The translations under genes and the position numbers were made by a program. From Phosphoribacter sp037046615 (GTDB lineage: Bacteria > Actinomycetota > Actinomycetes > Actinomycetales > Dermatophilaceae): DNA of 64,000 nucleotides. The notes beneath the pieces were generated by a model. The model ran no database searches and was not told the origin of the DNA. It saw only the letters and a program-made list of their open reading frames with translations. This document shows, piece by piece, positions 44,005 to 52,004 of the stretch. The DNA is taken from assembly GCA_037046615.1 (NCBI GenBank), contig JBAOHD010000017.1, positions 62,001 through 126,000 on the forward strand. Direction: 5' to 3'. Each line of letters begins with the position of its first letter. The first letter of the stretch is position 1.

Positions 44005-45026
44005 CGATGGCGATGGACCGACACCTGGACCCGGGTCACGTTGCTGAGGCGCTCGACACCCTGAGGGTGGTCCGAGTGCCGATGCGCGTGCCTTTCCGAG
44101 GGCTGCGCGAGCGTGAAGTTGCGCTGCTGCGGGGCACCCGAGGATGGGCCGAGTTCGGGCCCTTCCTCGACTACCCGCCCGCCGAAGCGCGCCTCTGGCT
44201 CGCCGCCGCCTTCGAGGCTGCCTATGCCGGGTGGCCGGCTCCTCTGCGTGACCGCGTGCCGGTCAACGCGACCGTGCCAGCCGTGCCCGCCGCCCAGGTG
44301 CCGACGGTGTTGGCGCGCTTCCCCGGCTGCACGACCGCCAAGGTCAAGGTCGCCGAAGCGGGGCAGGGATTGCGCGACGACATCGACCGCGTGGCCGCGG
44401 TGCGGGAGGTGCTCGGCGCGTCCGGGCGGATCCGGGTCGACGCCAATATGGGGTGGGATCTCGATCAGGCGCGGGACGCTCTGACGGCGCTCGCGGCCTA
44501 CGACCTGGAGTATGCCGAGCAGCCCTGTCCCAGCGTGCCCGAGCTTGCCGCATTGCGGCGGGCGCTCGCCCGCGTCGGGGTCGACGTGCCGATCGCCGCG
44601 GACGAGTCGATCCGCAAGTCCAGCGACCCGATGCGGGTGGCACGGGAGGAGGCGGCCGACCTCGTCATCGTCAAGGCGGCACCGCTGGGCGGTGTGGCCT
44701 CCGCTCTGCGGATCGTCGCCGAATGCGGCCTGCCGGCGGTCGTGTCGTCGGCTCTCGACACCTCGGTGGGGATGGCTTCCGGGGTGGCGCTCGCCGCAAC
44801 CTTGCCGGTCCTCGACCACGCCTGCGGGCTCGGGACGGTGCGGCTGTTGGGCGGCGACGTCGTGGCCGAGCCGCTCGCTCCGCGACAGGGCTGGTTCGAC
44901 GTCGGGGTGCAGCTCGCTGGTGGCGTATCTCCTACTCCCACAGCCGAGTTGCTGCACCGGTGGGCTGCGCCGCCCGCCCGGGTGGACTGGTGGCGCGAAC
45001 GGGTGAAGGCAGCGGCGACAGGCTGA
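44001..45026 (+). CDS. menC: o-Succinylbenzoate synthase MenC
   Basis: Enolase-superfamily enzyme dehydrating SHCHC to o-succinylbenzoate. The catalytic lysine pair is in CTTAKVKVAEAG (KxK), metal ligands in RVDANMGWDLDQA, LEYAEQPCPS and IAADESIRKSSDPM, and the second catalytic lysine in ADLVIVKAAPLGGV. 341 residues. GTG at 44001 overlaps the kinase stop. Supplied to menE downstream in the pathway. Confidence 0.92.
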   Translation: MTMAMDRHLDPGHVAEALDTLRVVRVPMRVPFRGLREREVALLRGTRGWAEFGPFLDYPPAEARLWLAAAFEAAYAGWPAPLRDRVPVNATVPAVPAAQVPTVLARFPGCTTAKVKVAEAGQGLRDDIDRVAAVREVLGASGRIRVDANMGWDLDQARDALTALAAYDLEYAEQPCPSVPELAALRRALARVGVDVPIAADESIRKSSDPMRVAREEAADLVIVKAAPLGGVASALRIVAECGLPAVVSSALDTSVGMASGVALAATLPVLDHACGLGTVRLLGGDVVAEPLAPRQGWFDVGVQLAGGVSPTPTAELLHRWAAPPARVDWWRERVKAAATG

Positions 45027-45094
45027 GTCGCTCGGTGCCGAGTCGCCAAACCTCGCGTGTGACCGGGGCCTCAAACACCCCTCCCTCATTTACC

Positions 45095-45106
45095 GACCGT
45101 GCGGTC
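45095..45106. promoter_or_regulatory. TetR-type palindromic operator before the CoA-transferase gene
   Basis: GACCG-TG-CGGTC (45095-45106) is a perfect 12-bp palindrome in the extended context ACCGACCGTGCGGTCAGT, 15 bases before the ATG. Such CCGACCG/CGGTCGG sites are typical of TetR-family repressors of fatty-acid and CoA metabolism. No TetR gene lies in the window. Confidence 0.6.
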
Positions 45107-45120
45107 AGTAGCATCGCGTT

Positions 45121-46419
45121 ATGTCCGTGAGGTCTGAATACGAACGTCGGCGGACCGACCCTGGCGAAGCGGTCAAACTCATCCGGGACGGCGACACGAT
45201 CGTCGCCCCGATCGGGGCCGCAAAGCCCGCCGACCTCTTCGCCGCGCTGTCCGCCCGTCGTGACGACCTGCGTGGCGTCACGGTCATGCAGTTACTGCCG
45301 ACGGGGCACCACTCCTACCTCGACCCCGACGGCACCGACCGGATCCGCCACAACGGCCTCTTTCTCGGTGGTCCGACCCGCGCTGGCGCCCAGGCCGGGT
45401 GGGTCGACTGGACCCCTAACCACTTCTCGGAGATCCCCGAGCTCCTCCGGCGCGGTCACCTGCGCTGCGAGGTCGCCGTGTCGCGGTGCTCGCCGATGGA
45501 CGAGCACGGCTTCTTCTCCCTCGGATTGTCACCGGCATACACGATGGCGGCGATCCAGATGGCCCGCGAGGTCATCCTCGAGGTCGACCCCCATGCGCCG
45601 TTCGCGCACGGCGACTGCCACGTCCACGTGAGCCAGGTGACCAAGCTCATCGAGACCGAGGCCCCGCTCGTCCAACTCGCCCCACCCGTGATCGGTGAGG
45701 TCGAGCGGGCGATCGCGCGCTTCGTCGCCGACCTCGTCCCCGACGGGGCGACGCTCCAGATCGGGATCGGCGCCATCCCGGACGCGGTCGTCGCGCAGTT
45801 GCGCGACAAGAATGACCTCGGCATCCACACCGAGATGTTCGGTGACGGGATCCTCTCGCTCGTCGAGGCGGGGGTGGTGACCAACGCCCGCAAGAACGAG
45901 CACCGGGGCAAGATGCTCGCCGCCTTCGCCCTCGGGTCGGAGCGGCTCTACTCCTTCATGCACCGCAATCCCGTGCTCGAGATGCTCCCCGTCGACGTGA
46001 CCAACACCCCCCATCTGGCTGGCCGCAACGACCAGCTCCACTCGATCAACAGCACCCTCGCCGTCGACCTCATCGGCCAGTGCGGCTCCGAGAGCCTCGG
46101 TTCGGCGCCCTACTCGGGCACCGGCGGCCAGAGTGACTTCGTGAGAGCGGCGAACATCTCCAGGGGAGGCAAATCCTTCATCGTCGTGCCGTCCACGGCC
46201 AAGGGGGGCACGATCTCCCGGATCGTCCCCGCCCTCGCCGCGGGCACCCACGTGTCGACCTCGAAGAATGATGTCGGCTACGTCGTCACCGAATACGGCG
46301 TCGCCCAACTCCGCGGCCTCTCGGCGCGCGAGCGGGCGCGCGCCCTCATCGAGATCGCCCACCCGGACTTCCGCGAGGAGCTCACCGACGGCGCCCGGCG
46401 GATCGGCCTCATGCGCTGA
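45121..46419 (+). CDS. Acetyl-CoA hydrolase/transferase family protein (4-hydroxybutyrate CoA-transferase-like)
   Basis: Class I CoA-transferase of 432 residues. PGEAVKLIRDGDTIVAPIGAAKPADL at the N-terminus, LQIGIGAIPDAVVAQL, the catalytic glutamate in DLGIHTEMFGDGILSLVEAG (E in the HTEM block), NSTLAVDLIGQCGSESLG, YSGTGGQSDFVRAA and TSKNDVGYVVTEYGVAQLRG are hallmark segments. Acyl specificity (acetyl, butyryl, 4-hydroxybutyryl) cannot be told from sequence. A TetR palindrome overlaps its 5' leader, and the gene stands alone in front of the D-aspartate operon, 65 bases away. Confidence 0.88.
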   Translation: MSVRSEYERRRTDPGEAVKLIRDGDTIVAPIGAAKPADLFAALSARRDDLRGVTVMQLLPTGHHSYLDPDGTDRIRHNGLFLGGPTRAGAQAGWVDWTPNHFSEIPELLRRGHLRCEVAVSRCSPMDEHGFFSLGLSPAYTMAAIQMAREVILEVDPHAPFAHGDCHVHVSQVTKLIETEAPLVQLAPPVIGEVERAIARFVADLVPDGATLQIGIGAIPDAVVAQLRDKNDLGIHTEMFGDGILSLVEAGVVTNARKNEHRGKMLAAFALGSERLYSFMHRNPVLEMLPVDVTNTPHLAGRNDQLHSINSTLAVDLIGQCGSESLGSAPYSGTGGQSDFVRAANISRGGKSFIVVPSTAKGGTISRIVPALAAGTHVSTSKNDVGYVVTEYGVAQLRGLSARERARALIEIAHPDFREELTDGARRIGLMR

Positions 46420-46484
46420 CGAGGCGCCAGTCGCGTCTGGCACAGCACGTATGATGGGTCAGCTTGCCCAGGTGAGAGGACCCA

Positions 46485-47717
46485 ATGCCGAGCTTTATCG
46501 ACCACGAATTCCGGCCCGTCATTCTCGGTGCGGATATCACGGCATACTCATTGGTCCGCACATTCTACGAGGCCTATGGCGTCAAGTCTCTTGTCGTCAA
46601 CATGAGCGACACCCCGGTGATCGGGTATTCGGAGCTCAGCGAGCACGTCATGGTGCCCAATTTCCACGACCTCGACGTATTCCGCACGGCACTCGTCGAG
46701 GTCGGCGAAAAGTACGGCAAGGCGGCCGGCAAGAAGCTGCTCATCCTGGGCTGTGGCGATTGGTATGTCCGGATGCTCGTCGAGAACAGAGAGCTGCTGG
46801 AGCCCTACTTCGAGATCCCCTATATCGATCTCGAACTCCTCGACCAGCTCGTCCTCAAGGACCAGTTTTACGCCATCCTCGACCGGCTCGACATTCCCTA
46901 CCCGCGCACCGTCGTCTACGACTGCGTCACCCGGGAGCTGCCGGACTTCGATTTCACCTACCCCATCGTCGCCAAGCCGGCCAGTTCGGCGCTTTATCAC
47001 TACGCGGAGTTCCCGGGCAAAAAGAAGGTCTTCATCCTCGACTCGCGCGAAGAGCTCATGACGATGCTGGACAATCTCGCGACGAGCTCCTACGACTACA
47101 AGTTTCTCATCCAGGAGTTCATTCCTGGGGACGACACCAACATGCGAGTGCTCACCTGCTATTCGGACCGCGACGCCAAGGTGCGTTTCGGCAGCGTCGG
47201 ACATACGCTCTTGGAAGAGCACGTCCCCTCCGCCATCGGCAACCCCTGCGCGATCATCAGCACGTCCGAGGATCAGCTCGTCCACCAGGCCCAGCGCTTC
47301 CTCGAGGACGTCGGTTACACCGGGTTTTCTAACTTCGATATCAAATACGACCCCCGCGACGGGTCGTTCCGATTCTTCGAGATCAATGTCCGGCTCGGGC
47401 GCAGCAACTACTACGTGACCGGCGCCGGTCACAATGTGGCCGAGTGGATGGTGCGTGACCTCATCCGTCACGAACCCATGGACGGCCTGCTCATCTCGCG
47501 CACCGAGCACCTGTTCACCTTCGTGCCGAAGTACGTCATCAAGACCTTCGTCCGCGACCGTGCGCTGCGCGACAAGGCATTGGCGCTGTTCGCTGCCGGT
47601 CGCTGGAGCGACCCGCAGCTCTATCGGCCGGATCTGTCCCTCAAGCGCCGCGCCTATCTCGCGGCATACGGGCTCAACCAGATCAAGAAGTTCTACCGCT
47701 ACCTCGGTCGTCCCTAG
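46485..47717 (+). CDS. ATP-grasp ligase, D-aspartate ligase-like (Aslfm family)
   Basis: A 410-residue ATP-grasp enzyme resembling D-aspartate ligases that add D-Asp to the side chain of the peptidoglycan stem lysine in Enterococcus faecium and Lactococcus. N-terminal RPVILGADITAYSLVRTFYEAYG is the family's opening; YPIVAKPASSALYHY, FLIQEFIPGDDTNMRVLTCYSD and FFEINVRLGRSNYYVTGAGHNVAEW are the ATP and Mg sites. The context (aspartate racemase, asparagine synthetase, murJ) supports this. TATGAT at 46449-46454 could be a -10 box. The gene uses more TTT, TAT and ATT codons than its neighbours, a hint of transfer. Other amino-acid ligases are possible. Confidence 0.72.
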   Translation: MPSFIDHEFRPVILGADITAYSLVRTFYEAYGVKSLVVNMSDTPVIGYSELSEHVMVPNFHDLDVFRTALVEVGEKYGKAAGKKLLILGCGDWYVRMLVENRELLEPYFEIPYIDLELLDQLVLKDQFYAILDRLDIPYPRTVVYDCVTRELPDFDFTYPIVAKPASSALYHYAEFPGKKKVFILDSREELMTMLDNLATSSYDYKFLIQEFIPGDDTNMRVLTCYSDRDAKVRFGSVGHTLLEEHVPSAIGNPCAIISTSEDQLVHQAQRFLEDVGYTGFSNFDIKYDPRDGSFRFFEINVRLGRSNYYVTGAGHNVAEWMVRDLIRHEPMDGLLISRTEHLFTFVPKYVIKTFVRDRALRDKALALFAAGRWSDPQLYRPDLSLKRRAYLAAYGLNQIKKFYRYLGRP

Positions 47718-48433
47718 TGTCCAAGCCACTCGCAGGGGTCCTCGGCGGGCTGGGGCCGATGGCCACGGTCTACTTCATGAGCAGCGTGCTGTCCGGCACC
47801 TACTCGCTCACCGACCAAGACCACGTTGACATGATCGTGTGGAACCAAGGGAGCATCCCCGACCGCACGGCATACCTCATCGGTGCGAGCGACGACGACC
47901 CGCTGCCGCACATGATCGCTGCAGCTCAGGCACTCGAAAACAGTGGTGCGACCTTCATCGCGATGCCGTGCAACACGGCGCACCACTACTACGACGCCCT
48001 GGCCTCGAGCGTGACCGTGCCCTTCCTCAACATCGTTGAGGAGACCATTGCCTGGGCCCAGCAGCGGGTCCCCGGGGTCGCGCGCGTGGGCGTCCTCGCG
48101 ACCGACGGCACCGTCCGTGCCGGCACCTACGAGCGGTGGTGCGAGGAGGCCGGGCTCGAATGCGTCCTGCCCGAGCCCCAGGTGCAATCAGCGGTCATGT
48201 CGATCATCTACGACGGGGTCAAGGCCGGGCGGCCGGTGACCGAGGCGGCCTTCCGGGCGCCGATCGACCACTTGCGCCAGCGCGGGTGTGATGTCGTCGT
48301 CCTCGGGTGCACCGAGCTGTCGATGGTCTACCACGACCTCGACCTGCACGACCCCGACCTCGTCGACTCCCTCGACGCCCTCGCCCGGGCGACCATCCGA
48401 GCAGGCGGCAAGACCCTGCGCGACGAGCTTTAG
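47717..48433 (+). CDS. Aspartate/glutamate racemase family protein
   Basis: A 238-residue cofactor-independent racemase. The two catalytic cysteines are in FIAMPCNTAHHYYDAL and VVVLGCTELSMVY; the N-terminal AGVLGGLGPMATVYFM is the aspartate-racemase form rather than the MurI glutamate-racemase form. It would convert L-Asp to D-Asp for the ligase encoded immediately upstream; GTG at 47717 shares its first base with the upstream TAG stop. An Asp-specific substrate is supported by neighbours rather than proven. Confidence 0.82.
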   Translation: MSKPLAGVLGGLGPMATVYFMSSVLSGTYSLTDQDHVDMIVWNQGSIPDRTAYLIGASDDDPLPHMIAAAQALENSGATFIAMPCNTAHHYYDALASSVTVPFLNIVEETIAWAQQRVPGVARVGVLATDGTVRAGTYERWCEEAGLECVLPEPQVQSAVMSIIYDGVKAGRPVTEAAFRAPIDHLRQRGCDVVVLGCTELSMVYHDLDLHDPDLVDSLDALARATIRAGGKTLRDEL

Positions 48434-48443
48434 GAGGTATGCC

Positions 48444-50288
48444 GTGTGTGGCTGGGTGGGCTATATCAGCAAGCCAGATGATGATTTCGACCACGCCGCG
48501 ACGATCCGCGCGATGGCCGACACGATCGCGCACCGAGGCCCTGACCAGGACGACTATTTCGTCGGCGACGGAGTTGCCCTCGGCTTCCGGCGGCTGTCGA
48601 TCATCGACCTTGAAGGCGGCGGCCAGCCGCTCTACAACGAGGACCGCACCAAGGTCCTCGTCTTCAACGGCGAGATCTACAACTACCACCAGTTGCGCGA
48701 AGAACTCCTCGCGGCCGGCCATGACTTCCGCAGCCACACCGACTCCGAGGTCGTCCTGCACGGCTACGAGGAGTGGGGCCAGGCGGTCCTCGATCGGCTG
48801 CGCGGGATGTTTGCCTTCGTCATCTGGGACACCCAGACCCGTGAACTCTTCGGCGCCCGAGACATTTTCGGGATCAAGCCGTTCTACTACTCGACCGGCA
48901 ACGGGCAGTTCCTCTTCGGCTCGGAGATCAAGTCCTTCCTCGCGCACCCCACGTTCCGGCGCGAGGTCAACGAGGCGCGGCTGCCCGACTACCTGTGCTT
49001 CGAATACATCCCCAGCCGGGAGACGATGTTTGTCGACGTCTTCAAGCTGTATGCCGGTGAGTGCTTCACCTACCGGGACGGCACGCTTACGCTGCGCAAG
49101 TACTTCGACTACCGCTATGCCCCCGACGACGGTCCGACGATGGACGAATGGGTCGACCGGATCGCCGAGACCTTCTCCGCCTCGGTCAAGGCGCACAAGA
49201 TCGCCGATGTCGAGGTCGGCTGTTTCCTGTCCTCCGGTGTCGACTCGAGCTATGCGACTAACGAGCTGCACAAGATCCAGGACGTGCGCACCTTCTCCAT
49301 CGGCTACGACGAGGAGAAGTACTCCGAGCTGAGGTATGCGCAGGCGTTCTCGGAGCTCATCGGCGTCGAGAACATCTCGACGAAGATCTCCGCCGACGAC
49401 TACTTCGGAGCGATCGGCACGATCCAGTACCACATGGACGAGCCGCTGCCCAACCCCTCCGCGGTGCCGCTCTACTTCCTCGCGCAGCGCGCGGCCGAGG
49501 ACGTCAAAGTCGTCCTCAGCGGGGAGGGCGCCGACGAACTCTTCGGTGGCTACAACAGCTACGTCGAGCCGCTGAGCTACCAGCCCTACCAGCGTCTCGC
49601 GCCCGCCCCCGTGCGGCGAGCGATCGGTCGCCTCGCAGCCCGGATGCCGCGCATCCCCGGGCGCCGCTTCCTCATGCGCGCCGCCGAGCCGATCGAGAGC
49701 CGATTCTTCCGGCACACCTACAACTTCACGCCCGAAGAGCGCGACACCTTCCTGGCCAAGACGATCCCGTCGAAGCCGCCCGCGGCATATACGAAGCCGT
49801 ATTTCGACACCGTCGCCGGGCACGACGACATCACGAAGATGCAGTACGTCGACCTCTACACCTGGCTGCTGCACGACATCCTGCTCAAGGCCGACAAGAT
49901 GTCGATGGCCGCCTCGCTCGAGCTGCGGGTGCCCTTCCTGGACAAGGAAGTCCTCAAGGTGGCGCTCGCGATCCCGACGAAATACCGCGTGCAAAAGCAC
50001 TCGACCAAGGCGGCGCTGCGGTTGGCTGCCCTCCGCGAGCTGCCGGAGGCGACGGCCCACAAGCCCAAGCTGGGGTTCCCCGTGCCGCTGAACGACTGGC
50101 TCCGTCAGGACGAGCATTACGCCCAGGTCAAGGCTGCCTTCGAGGCGCCGATCGCGGCGCGGTTCTTCGACCAGGCGGCGATCGTCGGGTTGCTCGACGC
50201 GCACCGAGCCGGTGCGGCCAACATGAAGAAGATCTGGACGATCTACTGCTTCCTCGTGTGGTACGACGAGTTCTTCGTCAAGCGCTGA
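48444..50288 (+). CDS. asnB: Asparagine synthase (glutamine-hydrolysing), AsnB type
   Basis: Two-domain enzyme of 614 residues. GTG at 48444 leaves Cys2 as the class II amidotransferase nucleophile (MCGWVGYIS), with RRLSIIDLEGG, VFNGEIYNYHQLREEL and HTDSEVVLHGYEEWG. The synthetase domain has the PP-loop SSGVDSSY, MDEPLPNPSAVPLYFLAQRA, VLSGEGADELFGGYNSYV and LLKADKMSMAASLELRVPFLD. In this operon it may amidate D-Asp to D-Asn, as AsnH does in lactic acid bacteria, or simply make asparagine. AGGAGG lies seven bases before the start, and a GTATGCCG octamer fills exactly that spacer. Confidence 0.9.
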   Translation: MCGWVGYISKPDDDFDHAATIRAMADTIAHRGPDQDDYFVGDGVALGFRRLSIIDLEGGGQPLYNEDRTKVLVFNGEIYNYHQLREELLAAGHDFRSHTDSEVVLHGYEEWGQAVLDRLRGMFAFVIWDTQTRELFGARDIFGIKPFYYSTGNGQFLFGSEIKSFLAHPTFRREVNEARLPDYLCFEYIPSRETMFVDVFKLYAGECFTYRDGTLTLRKYFDYRYAPDDGPTMDEWVDRIAETFSASVKAHKIADVEVGCFLSSGVDSSYATNELHKIQDVRTFSIGYDEEKYSELRYAQAFSELIGVENISTKISADDYFGAIGTIQYHMDEPLPNPSAVPLYFLAQRAAEDVKVVLSGEGADELFGGYNSYVEPLSYQPYQRLAPAPVRRAIGRLAARMPRIPGRRFLMRAAEPIESRFFRHTYNFTPEERDTFLAKTIPSKPPAAYTKPYFDTVAGHDDITKMQYVDLYTWLLHDILLKADKMSMAASLELRVPFLDKEVLKVALAIPTKYRVQKHSTKAALRLAALRELPEATAHKPKLGFPVPLNDWLRQDEHYAQVKAAFEAPIAARFFDQAAIVGLLDAHRAGAANMKKIWTIYCFLVWYDEFFVKR

Positions 50289-50303
50289 CCGGCTCAGGAC
50301 GTC

Positions 50304-52004
50304 TCAGGGCTCATCAGTCGGATCCGCCGCCGGCCCCTCGTCGCCCCGGTGGCGACCTGGGGGGCGACGGTCGAGCTTGGCGACGATCGCGCCGAGATAG
50401 GTGTCGACCTCCCGGATCCGTAACCAGCGGGCCAGGAGCACATAGGTGACGACGAAGATCACCCCCGCGATGGCGAGCGTCACGGCATACCCAGGGCGCC
50501 CCCAACCAGCGGTGGCGCGGGTCAGGGCGACGACCGGACCCCATGCGACATAGCCCGCGCCGATCGAGGCCAGGAGGATCTTGCCCCATGTCGCGAGGAC
50601 TCCCCGAGCGCCGTAGGCACCCATGCGTCGCTGGAGTCGCCACATGCCGAAGGCCGACGCCACGACGTTGCCGACGACGAGGCCGACCCCGATGATCGGG
50701 GCGGCCCACTGCGGCGGCGCGAGTAGCGACGTCAGCGAGATCGCGCCGGCGGTGCCGCTGACGATGAGTTGCTCGCCGAGGGCAATGGGGCCGGTCTCGT
50801 AGGCGTAGAAGAACCGCTGGTTGAGGGTCTCGACGCCGAACGGCAGGATCCCCATGGCGACGAAGGCCAACGCCATCGCGGCGGCCGGCACTTCGGCCGG
50901 GTCGCGGCTCGAATAGAGCAGGCCCATGATCGGGAGGGCGAAGACGATGAATGCCACCGAAAAGGGCAGGGTCGCGACCGCGGGAACGGTCAACCCCTGG
51001 ACATAGTCCCGACGCAACTGGACGAGGTTGCGGTCGTGGACGGAGGCCGAGATCCGGGGATACATCGCCGTGAGCAGGGACACCGTGACCAGACCGTGGG
51101 GCACCATGAACAGCAGGATCGCGTTGGCCCAGACGGCGTTTCCGGCGACGAACTGGGCCCCGGTCGCGCGGGTCTCGTCCGACCCGGTGGCCCGCCACAG
51201 CAACTGGGAGGTGAGCACGAAGCCCAGCTGGGCGACCAGGAGCGAGGCCAGCGCCCAGCCGGCCATCCGGGACGTGGCCCCGAGCCCCACTCCGCGCACG
51301 CCAAACCGGGGACGCCAGCGAAAACCGCTGCGCCACAACGGGACCACGAGGATAAGGGCTTGGACAATGATCGACAGCGTCGGCGTCCCGGCAAACCACC
51401 ACACCATTTCTGGCGTCCACTCCGCGGCGGTGACATGCCCCTGGAAAAGGCGCAAGAAGCCGAGCAGGCCGACGATGGCGACGAGGTTGGCCGCCGCTGG
51501 CGCCCACCCGAAGGCGGCAAACTGGCCGCGGGCGTTGAGCACCTGGCCGAGCAGGCCATACATGCCGTAGAAGAAGATCTGCGGCAGCGTGATGACGGCG
51601 AAAAACACCGCGAGGTCGAGCAGGCTGCCGGTGAGCGAGGCGGCATACGCCTTGACGAGCACTGCCGCAAGCGCCGTCGCGACGACGGTGATGACCGCGA
51701 AGCCGAGCATCGTCAGCGTGATGAGTCGGTCGGTGTAGTCGCGCCCGCCGTCAGCGGCGCGGGAGGCCTTGACCAGTTGCGGGATGAGGACCGAGTTGAG
51801 GACGCCGCCGGCGATGACGAGGTAGATGACGTTGGGGAGGTTGTTGGCCGTCGTGAACGCGTTGGCAACCAGGCCCTGCCCGATGGCGATGGCGATGAGG
51901 GACTGGCGCAGCAGGCCGAGCACGCGCGAGACCAACCCGCCGATCGCCATGACGGCGCTCGCCCGACCGACGCGGACGTCGGAGGACGCGTCGGACGTGC
52001 TCAT
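50304..52004 (-). CDS. murJ: Lipid II flippase MurJ (MviN family)
   Basis: Polytopic membrane protein of 566 residues flipping lipid II across the membrane. SAVMAIGGLVSRVLGLLRQSLIAIAIG at the N-terminus, NNLPNVIYLVIAGGVLNSVLIPQLVKA, a dozen or more transmembrane helices, LPFSVAFIVFALPIMGLLYSS and TLNQRFFYAYETGPIALGEQL fit MviN/MurJ. The soluble C-terminal kinase-like extension of the mycobacterial MviN is absent. ATG at 52004 overlaps the menD stop (ATGA). Only 15 bases separate it from convergent asnB. Confidence 0.88.
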   Translation of the reverse strand: MSTSDASSDVRVGRASAVMAIGGLVSRVLGLLRQSLIAIAIGQGLVANAFTTANNLPNVIYLVIAGGVLNSVLIPQLVKASRAADGGRDYTDRLITLTMLGFAVITVVATALAAVLVKAYAASLTGSLLDLAVFFAVITLPQIFFYGMYGLLGQVLNARGQFAAFGWAPAAANLVAIVGLLGFLRLFQGHVTAAEWTPEMVWWFAGTPTLSIIVQALILVVPLWRSGFRWRPRFGVRGVGLGATSRMAGWALASLLVAQLGFVLTSQLLWRATGSDETRATGAQFVAGNAVWANAILLFMVPHGLVTVSLLTAMYPRISASVHDRNLVQLRRDYVQGLTVPAVATLPFSVAFIVFALPIMGLLYSSRDPAEVPAAAMALAFVAMGILPFGVETLNQRFFYAYETGPIALGEQLIVSGTAGAISLTSLLAPPQWAAPIIGVGLVVGNVVASAFGMWRLQRRMGAYGARGVLATWGKILLASIGAGYVAWGPVVALTRATAGWGRPGYAVTLAIAGVIFVVTYVLLARWLRIREVDTYLGAIVAKLDRRPPGRHRGDEGPAADPTDEP

